This document shows, in pieces, positions 23,119 to 35,690 of a stretch of DNA of 64,000 nt. Origin of the DNA: Cadophora sp. MPI-SDFR-AT-0126 (taxonomy: Eukaryota; Ascomycota; Leotiomycetes; Helotiales; Ploettnerulaceae). The first letter of the stretch is position 1, and the number at the start of each line of letters is the position of its first letter. The DNA lies in contig JAGMVK010000024.1 of assembly GCA_020747065.1 (NCBI GenBank), positions 372,001 through 436,000 of the forward strand, read 5' to 3'. The position numbers and the translations under genes are program-made. Under the pieces are notes generated by a model that was not told where the DNA came from, searched no databases, and worked only from the letters and a program-made list of their open reading frames with translations.

Positions 23119-25557
23119 GATGCTTCGCAAATGGAGTTGTTGATGTGACAGTTGAGGGTGAGCCAGCGTAGTTGAATGGATTTGATTCCCAGAAGGAGGG
23201 TCTTGACTTGACAGAAGTATGTATATTGGCACCGCAGCCATTGTCTCTTTGTTGTTATGATCCCGCCAACACTTTTAATTTCTTTTTAGACTCCAAAGAA
23301 GGCCTCAAAAGGTTTAGGCAGACACAACAAAAGCTCCAGAGCCGCCACCAGCATCCATAAAGCTAATTCTAGAATATGCAGGTAGTTGTGCTCGAAATAC
23401 TAGACCTTTGACCAATTCATATACTGATTCATGCAAGTCATTGGGTTTGAGCTTCCGAATGCTTTTGGTTTAAAAAAAAGCTATAGTGATAACGGGTAAC
23501 ACAAATCGTAGTCGGGTAGTGTTACTGTCGCGGTGATCCTCCTTCTCGATTATTTATTCGAGGGGACTCGAAGTAGTGAAGCATCGACTTGGCAGTCGTC
23601 TTCCTCGCCATACAAATAGAATTCGAGATCATCGAAGTAAGGAAAGGCCTAGATATCGTACTATCTTGTATATACCTTCAACCTCTATCAATCCCCGTTA
23701 TAACTCCTATTATCTAAATTCTCTTTTTCCGCAACTAAATCCACTTTATTTTTGACCTTCTTCTCATTATTATCTCTCAGCTCCTCTATTAGCGTAAATT
23801 TCCTTCTCTTCTTCCTTACGGAAGTACCTAAGTCCTCGATGCAGGTGATATCTTCGCCCCACTTTCGAGGCTATCATAAATGCCATTTTCTCTGCATCTA
23901 CTAGGAAACCACTGAGTTTCTGAGCTGAAATTGTAATAGGATTGGGATGGGGGGGGGGGGGGGGGGGGGGGGGGGGACATTGGACTGGTAATATCGCGAG
24001 GAGGCGAAGATGAAGCGAAGCTCTGGGGAATTTTGCCAATATAGCTTCGATTCATTATTACCCGGTGGGTACAGCACCGGGTCAGATACCCTACTCCTCC
24101 AAGTTCCTCTGTCCGTTCATCACTTCCTATAGACCTCTAATGGTGAGAAGTCTCTAGCCTGCTAGGTTACGCGCTCGTAATATGCCCTTCAAAGGCTTCA
24201 ATTAGTAGAACAGTTGAGATTTGAGGGGGTGATCATTTCCGCCTGGCGATAAAAGGGACCGAGATCAACACGGAGATAACGGGCAGAGTCGATAGTAAAG
24301 GGAATGATAATAGTTATTGAGAGAGAGAAACAATAATGTCAGAGCCGGAGGTAGAAGTGGGGGTAGACAAGGACAAAGACATAAACATATGGGGAATGAA
24401 ATAGGAAAGTAAAGACTTGGCACGAGATTTGGCGCCAATAAGAACAAGAATGAGTCAGAGCATCATCAACAACAGGAGAAGAATGCCTTTGATTTTCAAT
24501 GTAGGCTCTGGCTCTTCTGAGAATGAAACCGGATTAGTAGGAAGTGATAGGTAAATGAGAAGAGATTTCAGGGCTGTAATTATGGAGATGTCTGCCTTCG
24601 TAGAATGAATAAGTCATTTGCATCTATAAAATCGCCTTCTCCTATTTCCATGGCCTATATTCATACTCCACGCCGCTACAAGTTATCCAATCCCGTTTGA
24701 AGTAACTGATTCCATGTCTGTCGGGACATACCATGTGTGAATGACTCAGCATGTAAAAGTAAATTATTCACTTTTTGGTTGAGCTCACGTACAAGATGCA
24801 AATAAATAGTTTCTATATTTTTGTTGAGCCCTATTGATAACTGCATACATTCACTGAGACATCTAACCTCCTGGCTATTCTGCACATGCACCCCCTCCTG
24901 TTCTATTGACAATGCCTCTTACACATCCCTTGATGTCAAGGACATGTCGTCATTCAATAATAGGACCAAGAATAGCCAATTATAAGAAGCTCGTCTCGTG
25001 GAAGGGTACTTCTCATCGATATTCTGGGAAATTTCAAACTCTCGATCTCGAATGATCTCTCCCCATCCCCGCCCTTCCAAATACCCCTCATGTAAATAAG
25101 CCTACTTGTCCTCTCTGGATAAGAGACTTATTATTCTTCTCTAGAAAGTTAGAAGGTCATTTATTCATGAAAGCCCGTGCTGCGCTTGTGAAACGTGGAG
25201 GACTATTCGCAATGGATGAATGTAGATCGCTTGCGGCATGCCCTACTTATGGACACCTCCTTGTTCTGTGATCCCTGGTAGCAGTGACTCAGCAGTAGTG
25301 ATTATGGATAGTCGACGCGATGGCAAGGCCTGTAACAAGCAAGTAAATGAATAGAGAACCATGAAGTCTTTGTCGGTCATAGGTGACGCGAACTGTGAAT
25401 GAAAGAAAATGGCTATCCTTGTCGCTTAGCGTGATGACCTACCTCGAGACTCGAGTCTGATTGGGTACATAATTTCGGTTTCTGATCTCAGGAGGACAGT
25501 CAAAGATCCACCTTGTCGACTTGTCCCTTTCGAGGTTAGTGCATCGTCTACGGAACA
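23119..25557. other. long intergenic stretch with a poly-G run and a possible exon fragment
   Basis: Contains a 28-base G run at 23949-23976. On the minus strand, 24676-24912 is open and reads like protein (SECMQLSIGLNKNIE, then LNQKVNNLLLHAE) but has no ATG; it could be a terminal exon of a lost gene. The rest shows no coding signal. 25130-25557 is the upstream region of the next gene. Confidence 0.4.
23949..23976 (+). repeat. 28-base poly-G homopolymer
   Basis: An uninterrupted run of G preceded by attgggat. Nothing similar occurs elsewhere in the window. It may form a G-quadruplex, or it may mark a library or assembly artefact. Confidence 0.9.
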
Positions 25558-27431
25558 ATGCTAGACTTTCAATTACAACCCATTTGGGAGCAGAGAGAAT
25601 CCTCTCTGACTCTCAAACACACTCCCCGAGACTTAGGATTTGAGCCTTTACGATCGATTCTAAGAAAACACCCTGTCAAAACCTCGATGTCGACAACTAA
25701 ATCCTCAAGCCCAGGAGGCAGAGACATTGCAATTATCGATACTACACTCAGTACCATAGCCTTTCAGCCCTCCTTTCAGTCTTCAATCGATGACGATTTG
25801 TTTGTGGCAACATTTGACGACCCTGTAGATCGAAATCGATACGGGTACAGCAAACTCCAAATTCTAGCAACCAACAACAAGGACTGTTTACATTCAGGGT
25901 ACATTAACGGATATCCTCCAAAGAAACACATCCATGGGATCCAAAATCCAGCATTCGGCAGGGCGTATAATGAGCGTATTCTTCCTGGAATCCTTGGTAT
26001 ACTCCACCCTTCTACATCCTCCTCTTTCGTTGTTCCACAATTCAGCGAACTTCATGCTGTTCATATGGTATTCTCCGATGGCCATGAGTTGATCCGAGAA
26101 TTCCCGACCGTCTTGCTTGTCTTCGATGTCAGCCTTGGCACTATTAACACCTCCGAAGCCAAAGACCTAGTATTGAAGATCTCGGAGTGCATTCAAAACC
26201 ATTGGCCCAGATCTGTAGGCCGGTAAGTTTGCACAAACTTGGATCTACCATTCGTTCTCTTCTAACAACTGCGACTAGTGTCTATACAGACATTTGCGAA
26301 TCGAACGTGTTAGTCACTAGTGATGCTCGGTCAGGCAGTAATGCTCAAGATCCTCGTATCCTCAATCCTACTGTCTACGAAGAAAAGACACCTCGCCCAG
26401 GCGCTTCTATTGGCAACATTGAATACCCGACATCTTCTTCAACACTCAGTTTCTATATCACAAACGGCGATAAGACTTATGCTACTGCCACTGACCATGG
26501 TGTGTTTCCGGCAAAAGAACTCCTCAAAAGAAGTGCGGCAGGGTTTGAGGTTTCGCCATATGATCGCAAAAATACCAGTTCAGAGATCAAAATGGTGTCT
26601 CCATCAGGAGCTGATTGGCAGGAAACGTTAGATGCACTCGAAATAGAGATAGAGGAATATAAGTGCAACGAAAAGATGTTTGGTCTCAGCGAATGGAAAG
26701 CCGCCTTGCGCGATAATCCGGATTCTATCGACGATTTCGTCTCATCTCATCAAGTCGGTATTAATTCTACTAAGGAGAAAATCAGCTTGATCAGTAATTT
26801 TGATCGCATTTTAGGAACTGTTGTCGCTACTTCTGAGCAACTTGTACCAACAGCAACCCTATTTCGCTTTGACTGGAGCGTTATTGAGTGCGACGGCAAC
26901 AAGATCTACTCAAATACGGTACGCAGAAGCACTTATTATTTCCATATGCTACAGAATAACCTTTTATAGTATCCACCACAATCAATTGTTCATGAAGATA
27001 GGCGTGCGCTCTCCAATACCGATTGGTTAGTTCAAATGAACGTTAAACTTAAGGCTGGCATACGAATCTCTCAGGAGCTGAGCAATGAGGCGATGTCTTC
27101 CAAGACCTCGTTTGTCAAGCCATCAAGTGCACGAACTGGTACGCGCGTGGCAAAATTCAGCGATACCGTATCTACACTTTATAATGGTCGATGTGGAATT
27201 ACTACGGAGTGGGCGTTCTCTAATCTACCTGGAACGCCAGCTCTCACAGTACCAGGCGACTCAGGAAGTTGCATTCTGTCTGAAGATGGATGTGTGGTAG
27301 CGGTGGCTTGGGGCGGTGATGATAATACTCTTCGCGCTGTCGATTTGACATACGCAACGCCTGCCAAGGATCTTCTTCAAGATATCAGAGAGAAGTTACA
27401 GTGGGAGCAAGTAAAACTTCTCCGCGTCTAA
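25558..27431 (+). CDS. trypsin-fold serine-protease-like protein, 588 aa, 3 exons
   Basis: Exons 25558-26222, 26279-26918 and 26970-27431 join in frame (introns GTAAGT..CTAG and GTACGC..ATAG). A chymotrypsin-like triad is visible in order: His295 in TATDHGVF, Asp420 in RFDWSVIE, Ser533 in PGDSGSCI, followed by GCVVAVAWGG. These match the usual TAxH, D and GDSG positions, although His lies in a non-canonical DHG. The N-terminal ~270 residues match nothing I know. There is no signal peptide, so it is probably intracellular. Such domains occur in fungi alone or attached to NLR-like proteins; here there is no NACHT or repeat domain. Substrate unknown. The model is open throughout and all phases agree. 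Confidence 0.72.
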
Positions 27432-28104
27432 CGCCAAAGTACCGGTCTGGATGGATGCATGCGTGGCACTCGAAGGGGGGTACGATAAAGGCATTGTAAG
27501 TACATCTACCCGATGAAAAAGCCACGTCGGACTTGACTAATTAAGTTTCAAAGATAGGCTCCTCCTACTCTACTCTTTTGAAGATAAAGTCAATAAGTGC
27601 AGTTGATTTGGAAAGAAAAGGCAGATGTCATTTGATAGGTCGGAAATGACATACTAACTGTAGCTTGATCAATCCAGACGAGAATGCCTTAAACGACAAC
27701 TCTTGCTTCTGTATTTTCTGAATTTGGCTTGAGATTCTGGGGACTTCATACAAAAATAATTAGAAACGCAATTATCAATAAAACGTGACTTTAATAACTT
27801 TGTTCCAGGCTTTGTTTTTGTCCAACTAATGTACAATCATTTTTGAGATAGTATGGTCAATTTCTACGATACATAAGGCTAGAACCCACTTGATATATCG
27901 AATAGGTAGTAACCACCCAAGTTCTATAAGGTTTAAGACATGATAAATACATAACAATTCTCTTCTATAAGCAGCTAAGTCAAAGAAAGGTTTCTCCTCG
28001 ATGGGGTAGCGGCTCAACAGCTCTGCCATCAGCACAGCACCATCTTCCACGTGTAGCCAAGTCAAAGCAAGTCCCTAGAGACTAGCTTCACAACCCCGTT
28101 CCTA
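27432..28104. other. intergenic, with a short coding-like fragment on the minus strand
   Basis: On the minus strand 27826-28065 is open and protein-like (DGAVLMAELLSRYPIEEK), but lacks an ATG and a recognisable family. The rest shows nothing. Confidence 0.35.
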
Positions 28105-28371
28105 AGCGTTTCATGTCGACCGAAGCGGCAGTTCAATCGCTGGTGAAAGTCTCATAGATCTTTTCGGCAATTTAGAAGAGAGATTGAAGGACCCTGAGAT
28201 TCAAAGCATGTCTTCAGATGCGAAGGATACAGTAGCAGCCCGCACAGCATTTCTCAAAAAGGAGATGATAAAAAGAGAATGGCAGATTGTTAGGCTAAAG
28301 ATTCCCGTGGCAGTCAAGCTGAAACCGGAGAGCATCACGGATCTTTGGGCTAAAGATCCTTTTTGGAGGTA
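28105..28371 (+). pseudogene. orphan exon-like fragment, unknown family
   Basis: An open stretch reads AFHVDRSGSSIAGESLIDLF, then LEERLKDPEIQS and LKPESITDLWAKDPFW. It follows a CTAAG acceptor-like site and ends at a GTAAGT donor-like site. No upstream or downstream exon was found in frame. I take it to be a piece of a broken gene; the family is unknown. Confidence 0.35.
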
Positions 28372-28379
28372 AGTTAAAA

Positions 28380-28981
28380 GCCAAGCTGAAAGCTCGCCCA
28401 TTTTCTCGGCAGATAGCGATATGGATTCCGCCTGGACTGCCTTCTTAGCTAGCATCCATAGCCGAGGTTCTGCTTTGGAACTTGGCAGTGCTTGCAGTTC
28501 CTTGTTTTTAAGGGCTTTGGCCACCGAAGTGAAATAATTTGGGGCTTACAACTCGGGTTCCTATCAATCGCTGAGAATTTAGAGCCAGTCTTTGTTAACT
28601 CAGCTTGTTTTTGTGTTGCTTCAGATGCTGGACCAGAACTCTTACTTGTTGAAGAGACAAAATTCGTCTTGGATTTTCTGGAATTCTTTGTCGTGGTCTT
28701 TGCGGCTTTTGCCTTGACTAGGGGAACAATTTGCGGTTCTTGCTCACATCCTCTTTGTGTCTTTCCATGTCTTGCTCAACTTGATGTCAGTTGATAGCAA
28801 TTGACTTCCTCCCCGGCTTCGACTTCAATTTCATTTTTAGCTTGCAATTCTTATTGACATGAAGAATTTCAAGAGGCACAGAATGGTACTGAGGAAGATA
28901 CAGTAGAGCAAAATACTGGCGATCGAACTGAATTCTCCTACTAGCAGATGGACGAAGAAGTTCTAGCTCAGAATCCATCAC
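28380..28981 (-). pseudogene. eroded gene with Lys-rich region, unknown
   Basis: From an ATG at 28981 the minus strand reads MDSELELLRPSASRRIQFD and reaches KPGRKS before a stop at 28787. After frame changes, Lys/Thr-rich sequence (KAKAAKTTTKNSRKSK) and KALKNKELQALPSSKAE follow. The style is that of a basic nuclear protein, but at least two frame changes are required, so I call it a relic with low confidence. Confidence 0.3.
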
Positions 28982-29733
28982 CTTCTGGTCAGATACTTTA
29001 GCTGGTCAGATATATTAGCACACTGTCAATAATAAACATGGGTATTTCTGTCATCTCTTTTTCGTCCTCTCTTTTTCGTCACCTCTGTTTCCAGATGATC
29101 CAGAAGACATGCCTAGAGAACTGCTGCTATTCCAAAAGAAGGCCTGTCTGAAATTCCTTATCCACTGACTGTCACTGAACATGAAAAGCTCTGTGGTCCC
29201 ATCTCCGCCTGCTCTACTTCCGGATGATCCAAGCACACCCAAGAGACTGCTACTTTTCGAAACGAAGAGTCCTGAGGTTCTTTAGCCCCCGATTGTTGAT
29301 GTAATAATCGAGGTACATGAACCCCTAAATCTCAACGGAAGTCTTCAAAGCTTCACAGTTGCAACACCACAGATCTCGGACACAAAGCCAGCTATACTAG
29401 ACAACTGTCCAGATATTATTACTCGGGATCAGATCACTCCAACCGGAGAAGTGCATCAGGTTCAGACTATGAATGCTCCGAAGCAGCGAAAGGATATTAC
29501 ACTATAATATCTAGAAGGCAATGGGATCCGAGCTGAAATTTCTACATAATCTAACTGCCGTTTAGAGAATCCGATTTGATCGCCAGCAATTTGCACAGCT
29601 TTGTTGGAAGCCACCTCTTACAACAGCTAACAGCCTCGCTTGACTGCTACCATACTTCCCGCTCCAGCATCTCTATCTTCTCTCTATATTCTCTATATAC
29701 ATATGCAAATACACAGACACGTAGATACGCAGC
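28982..29733. other. intergenic, no supported gene
   Basis: Ser/Gly-rich short frames on the minus strand (29051-29242) have no support. No repeat or splice structure was seen. Confidence 0.35.
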
Positions 29734-30305
29734 CATGTCAGCTCCTCCTCCTGCCTCTGCCCCTGTCGACATCAACATCGACTGCATTCTTCGCAGCTTC
29801 GAGTCTTCAGGCAGCCATACTAGTGTTGTGAACTGACACAACGCGTCCGCCCCTACTCTTTCATTCTGTATAGCACGCATTTTCGTCCTCACTTCCGCAG
29901 CTTTTCGATACCTTATATTCCCTACAGCAATGCAATGTGAATCCCGAATTGCCTATGTTGGTACCCAACAAGACGACATCAAATTTTATGAGACTCAAAT
30001 CCAGTCTTTAGAGGAAGGAAAGGTAGTCGGGGTGAAGCAGTTGGCTACCAGCAGTGGTGAGCGTGGTATAGGGTGGGACGCAATCGATTAGCAGCTTCAA
30101 AGTGACCTTTCAGTCGGCGTGTCTCTCGCGAACGTTCAGGCTTTGATTCAAGCTATGAATCGCTTGATCCTACCAGGCTGAAATCAAGATGCTGCCGTGG
30201 AAGATCCAAATCAGAACCCAGTATCTGTCAAGAATAAATGTTTTTTTACGGCAGCGATGCATGGCGTGTCTCTTTGCGCGTTCACAGAAAATCTTGTAAT
30301 GGTCG
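29734..30305 (+). pseudogene. broken gene, unknown family
   Basis: An ATG at 29734 begins MSAPPPASAPVDINIDC. After a plausible intron ending CTACAG near 29928, coding-like sequence resumes (CESRIAYVGTQQDDIKFYE, IQSLEEGKVVGVKQLA, then LSVGVSLANVQALIQAMNR) in one frame but interrupted by TAG near 30089 and TGA near 30180. The heptad-like middle suggests a coiled coil. The family is unknown. Confidence 0.4.
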
Positions 30306-31420
30306 GGTGAGTGTGTTGGTCGAAGATGCGTGTTACTCTATTATGAAAAGATTGCTGGAAAGGGCCAAATCGGTCTCTGTCGGTGTTTATTTTGCGCCGG
30401 ACCAATACGGAACAGCATGAGGCTGAAGAAGCTGGTAAGCTGAGAGCGCTGTGTGTGGCTGTTCCTAGCCCAGGTGGATTAATTCGGATGTATGGCTTTA
30501 CGAATATTGATTGGATGCAAGTTGAAAAAGTAAGAGTGGCTTAAGTGAAGATATCAGCAGTAGTAAAAGTAGAAAAGGTCTTGGACACCTTCGCTTAGCT
30601 GGAGCGCTAGCCAAGATTTCCGGCTGCCTTCCGCCACATTTTGCCTTGCCTAAGGTCAAAATCGGCAAAATAATAGCCAATAACCCTCTCGTCAGAGGAC
30701 AATGCACATGGTTACCACATCTTTTGTAGCATTTCCTAAACAATAGCTGGCTCGGTCATAAACTCTTCCTTAAAAGGACTTTGCGTTGGTCTAGCATCAG
30801 CAGCCAGTTCTTTGATAAATCCCTTGACATTAGACCACTCAACATCGTCTCCTTCGGAAACAATGTCGCTTCAATGACCTGGATGACTTCAGTTGTAAAG
30901 TACTTTTGATCGAGCTTGCCGGTATTCCTGCTTCGGTCGTTCTCCTGCAAGATTCTCTTACTACGTCGTCCTGAGCCCTTCTAACTCCTTGCATGGACCG
31001 CCACGCCCTGTCCTACACTGACCTGCTTCTCGGATTTCCTCTGCATTCTCGCATCGTATGGGTGCGATAGTCTATTCGGTATTGACACTATGACAGCAGC
31101 AACACACCCTTCTCCGAGGGTTGGGATGCGGATCTGTTCATTCGGGAAATCTAGGAGAATCTCAGCGTCGAAGTGATTTATATGTCGGACATTTTTTCAA
31201 AGGCTCGAATAGCTACGTGATTACTTACTATTCTTTGTAAACCACCCAGTTTTGTACTAAGATTAGGCTTATCCACAGGGTATCCACCTCAAGCTATCTC
31301 ATGGACTAGACACAGTGGCGAGTTCAGCTCGTGGCGATTTCAGTATGCCTAAATTCGACGTCTTCCCAAGAGTGTAAGTTCCCCAGGCCAAGGTTTTGAG
31401 AGCAGTCAGTCTACGAGCTC
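30306..31420. other. degraded sequence with no reconstructable gene
   Basis: Short protein-like stretches occur on the minus strand (for example 30756-30950, LDQKYFTTEVIQVIEATLF), but stops and frame changes prevent any model. Confidence 0.3.
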
Positions 31421-31615
31421 ATGCACTCAGAGCCAAATATCTTGGCCTCCCGCCTGCTTTACCACCGTATTCCTGTACAGTACTTTGGACCCAGACCAAA
31501 TCTCCCTCGGGATATTGCGGGTTGCCGCTTGTTTCTATTTGAAAAGGCGGAAGGTGACAAGGACAGATATGCAGCACGATCTCAGTGTCGAACAGAGAGT
31601 ACGTGCCAATGTTAG
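31421..31615 (+). pseudogene. orphan coding-like fragment, unknown
   Basis: From the ATG at 31421 it reads MHSEPNILASRLLYHRIPV, then RDIAGCRLFLFEKAEGDKD and ends after 64 codons. It looks coding by composition but stands alone. No family recognised. Confidence 0.3.
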
Positions 31616-32132
31616 CAACATATTAATTGTGAAATCTTTAACGTGCAATGCAACCAGTGAAAGACGCGTTCCACCTTTGCTTTATGTTGTGAGAATGGTC
31701 AGGTGACGATCTGGATAGGTATCTCGACGCTCATGGCGCTTGGGCTAAGAAAAGGAAGAACAGGCTTGATGTTAATTCAGAATGTATTCTACCTGGTCTA
31801 ACAAGCTCCTATCAACGAATTCGACGAAGGATGGAAATGCTTCAAGGGGATACGTGTGATTAACAGGCCCCAAAAAAATCCCGTAATATCTCAGGCGCAT
31901 CACTTACCCGATAACCTTCGCGCAGATTATCGGGTAGTACACCTGGAACAACTGAAATCGATTTATCTAACTAAGTTTCAAGATAAGAAGTCTGGGGTGA
32001 GAGGAATAAGTGATTTGAATGGGTTTGGCTTTAGTCCGTTCCGTCCAGGATCGGTCAGGCTCACGAGTCATGTCATGTCATACGAGCTTCCTAAGTTCTT
32101 GAGCAGCCTAGGAACTAATCCCCGGCTTTGAT
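31616..32132. other. intergenic, 3' flank of the next gene
   Basis: No gene, repeat or structured element that I can support. Confidence 0.35.
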
Positions 32133-33863
32133 TCAATAGCCCTCATTTGCTTCAGCGGAATCCTTTCCTTCAAACAACCCTCCCAATGCAGAACTGTCCT
32201 TCATGAACGGTTCAAGGTGCTGCGGATCAGCATCCATGAACAACTTCGCCATCCTAGCAATCTCAACAGCATCCCACGTAACCTCCAGCCTCCCCTCAGC
32301 AAGCTTCAGTACATCGACGATTTCCTTCCGAATACTCTGCTCCGGGCAGAGCATAACAGTGAGGAACAGCGAAGGAAGGACCCCACAGTCGAAGACAAAG
32401 GTCTTTCGATACCTCCTGTTCGTGACGACTCGTCTTGTTAGGTCGATGATCTCAGTTGCCTCTTTGACAAACAATCCAGTCGTCCTGGAAATCTTCCTAA
32501 CAGACATCTCAGACACGAGCCCGAGGCACCGGAGGGTCGCTGCGGCGATGAAGTCCTGGCTATCCGGTCTCTCCCATGCAGAGGCCAACAACGGCGCGAA
32601 GGCGGAATTCCATCGTCGGAGCTGGTCTAATAGCTGTGGGCCAATGGTATCTTCCTCGACAGAGGACCCTTGTGGTGGTCCGTTTATGAAAATATGTGGC
32701 AGATGAGCAAGGTACGGCATGGCGCAGAACATATGGTGGTCCATGTAATTATTGGCCTCTCTCAAGTCGCGGAAGGTATCTGGTATGGATCCTTCACTAC
32801 TCTCATATCTCATTTCCAGGATACCGCGGTCACTCGGAGCAGTTATTCTCGACATGATTATGTTGTCGAGTTTCGCAAATATGTCGACGACTTCGTCCTC
32901 GAGTCCGGAGATCGATGCGGTTCTTCGGATAACTGAGTACTGGCGTCGAGATGTCAAAAAGCGGTGTCGCATCATGCTCATTGCGCTTTTGATATGTTTA
33001 ATTGCATTTGCGTGTTCGCCTTGTAGGCTCTCGAAGTAAAAAACAAGGAGAGAAGCTAGGAGCGCGAAACGAGTTGCGTCTGTGTCGTTCGAGGTGTTGA
33101 TTTGTACTTGGATTCCGCGGAGCGCTTTTCCGTAGTAACGGGCGGCGAACATGCGATGTTCACTGCTGTTGATATTTGTACGGGTAGAGTTTCTTGACAA
33201 GCTCAGTGCTGCGACGGAGCTAGTGAGGTCTCGAAGGGCGAGTGAGTCGTTGCATGCTCGAAGGAGGACGGTGTTCCATATTGGCTGGGGGGCTATACTT
33301 GCTAAATTGAGCGTGACTTCGTCGCGGAAGTGGAGGAAATATTGGTACTCTGACTGATCTTGGAATACTGCTGTTCTTTGAATGATTTGGATGGGTGTGT
33401 TGTTCTTGATTTGAGGTAATAATGGACGCGGTTGACGAGAACTAGGGGGGTTGATAGATGACTGTACATCGTAACCCTCGCATTCAACTCCGAATTTGGT
33501 GCATCTCAGGCAAATGGGTTTCCCCTCGTCACACTTGACTCTTCGAAATCTGTCAGTCTATTAGCTAAGACACTGGACTAAATTGAAAAGAAAAGGAGGC
33601 TTGAGGTATTTGACTGCTATAACATACTTGCATGTTCGGCATCCTGTCTTCGACTTTGGCAAACTTGCTCTCGACCGCTTGGTGGCAGCCGAGCCGGGTG
33701 TCATGTGCTTTCCTTTTGATGTCGTGTCCTCAGAACGGACAATGGTCTCTTTGGCTTGTATCGTGCTGGCAACCTTGAGAGACACCTCTTGGGATACACC
33801 CTTGAGTCCATCTTGCCCCTCTCCAGCTCCGCCGCCCTCTGCCATAAAAGATGCTGCCTTCAT
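32133..33863 (-). CDS. Zn2Cys6 fungal transcription factor, 550 aa, 2 exons
   Basis: Exon 1 is 33628-33863 and exon 2 is 32133-33549, joined across a 78-bp intron (GTATGT..GACAG). Splicing assembles the DNA-binding cluster GCRTCKFRRVKCDEG..PICLRCTKFGVEC with the exact C-x2-C-x6-C-x6-C-x2-C-x6-C spacing; the intron falls between Cys2 and Cys3. A basic Ser/Lys-rich leader (KRSRASLPKSKTG) precedes it. The rest is an alpha-helical Fungal_trans_2-like regulatory domain (SLLVFYFESLQGE, then HIFINGPPQ). The start is the ATG at 33863; the frame is open slightly further upstream without another ATG. It is likely a nuclear regulator with unknown targets. There is no obvious cluster beside it. Confidence 0.85.
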
Positions 33864-35690
33864 ACTGAACGGTCGTCTAGACACACGTACGATAATGAGG
33901 TCTTACTGTACAAACTAGAGAAATTGTGGTTGATAGAGAAGAGGAAAGTTAGCTTTCAACATTGTCAACGTTAACGCCTGTTGGTTGGTATCCATGGTAC
34001 AAAAGGGGGCGGGGAAGGGGCGGGGGCGGAAGGATATAAGCATCCACCCCTGTAAGGCGGTGAGTAACTATTGTGCCATGCTGCTTTCTAGTAGATCATC
34101 GCGACACCACCACCCTCAAAATGTCGGAAGATGGTGAAACTCATTGGTAGAGCTTCAAAACAGCATGTAAATTACACTGAATTCGATGTCTTGGCAATCG
34201 TAGAATACCTGGGTAGACGCCTATCCTTCCGCCAGCCCCTTTCGTACTCTTCGTACTCGCATACTCGTCCAATCATACATGAGAATCTCACCATTCCTTC
34301 TGGCCCCAACAGAAGCCAAGGTGGGTTTTACGATGTAACCAATCTTTGACGGCGAGATCCATTCATGAACTCCACTCAGCTATAAGACGTTTAGCTAATA
34401 CGCCAAGGTCGAATGGTGTCACTACGTTGTCCGAGGCTCATATCGCCAAGATCTCCAGGACCAAGTTCTCAGTGCTATTCTATACCAGAAAAACGTCAAG
34501 ACTGGCTGCTCTGGGCATCGTTCAAAAACAGAGAAATTGCCCTCTTCAGAAGATGCTTCAACTGTAAGCCAGACTGTCTGAACGGGCCAAGGCGTCCGAA
34601 TGTACAGAGCTCCAGATTCTGCTTTTGGGGACTGGTCCATGAACGCCCTCGAGTTATCGCTGAAATGGAGTAGCTTTACATCATCCAGTTCTGGGAAGCT
34701 GTGCGGCTAAATCGGCATAACGTACTTTGACAAAATGATGGTTCTCAGAGGATTGGCGAGGCAGCTAACTAGGGCCAATCAGCTACTCATCGCTATGGAG
34801 AGAATGCTGGAGAAGGAAAACAAAAAAATCTCTAAAAACGCAGCGTGTTTAGTAAGGGAGCTACAAGTTTTCAAGCATTTCAATATCCTATATAGGCTCA
34901 AACGTCGACTGATCGGAATGAATAATACTGGAAGCGCTGGTGCAACACTGCAGTTCTAGTGAGCATGGACCATTTACACGGGCCCCTCTGTGCCTAGATT
35001 CAAGAGTTAGAATCTCCTTCGCACTTATAGAAACCCTTGGGAAGGAGCAGGGAGGGTTCAACAAATAAAGACATCAGCGAGAGAGTGTGGTAGCGGGAGA
35101 ATAAATGATTATTAATACATGCAGCAGTTCATGATGGCGTAAAAGTGCTAGGGCGGTCTATATCAATGACTTTTATATGACTTTAAGACAGAAGTAGGAA
35201 AATAATTGCGAGGCAGATGGGTTCGTCGTTTGTTCTCAAAGGTAGTCGCTTAGGGATTGTCGGGCAAAGCAGAGTGGGATGGAGTGGAGCTGTGACGGGA
35301 CCAGACCAACAGCCAACCCTGCCCAGCGCGGATTCCATTGCTGAGGGAACGAAGTTTAAGAGAGAAATTATTCTTGATTCTTCGAGGGAGAATAAAGGCA
35401 GATTAGTAGGTGCACAGTAGAAAAGGACGGTGGAGACGAGGAGGAAGAGGAAGAGGAAGGATACAAGACGAGAGAGGAGTTTTTCTTCAGGGGCCGATCC
35501 CCTCGAGATCGCGTTGACGTAGATACTTTGGATGAAGGTATACTCTGAGCTCACCCGCCAGACTCAAGTGCACGGAAAGTATGCAATCCCCTCGGCAACC
35601 TTTCTTTGCGTGAGGAGGCGGCCTGGCAACCTGGAGCTCAAAAAGGGTAAGTCTTGTCTCTGGTTTCTTGACATCTGTACATATTAGCTT
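33864..35690. other. intergenic, no convincing gene
   Basis: Contains the regulator's upstream region (GC-rich GGGGGCGGGGAAGGGGCGGG near 34005-34025). The frame at 34735-34959 (MVLRGLARQLTRANQLLIAM) and the minus-strand frame at 35183-35554, which lacks an ATG, are not supported by anything else. Confidence 0.4.

Noticed and set aside
34735..34959. Plus-strand frame MVLRGLARQLTRANQLLIAM..
   Set aside because: A single isolated frame of 74 codons, no family and no splice context. Possible but unsupported.
35183..35554. Minus-strand frame of 123 codons with a hydrophobic stretch
   Set aside because: It lacks an ATG (opens at GTG), has low-complexity Leu/Ser content and no neighbours or splice sites supporting a gene.
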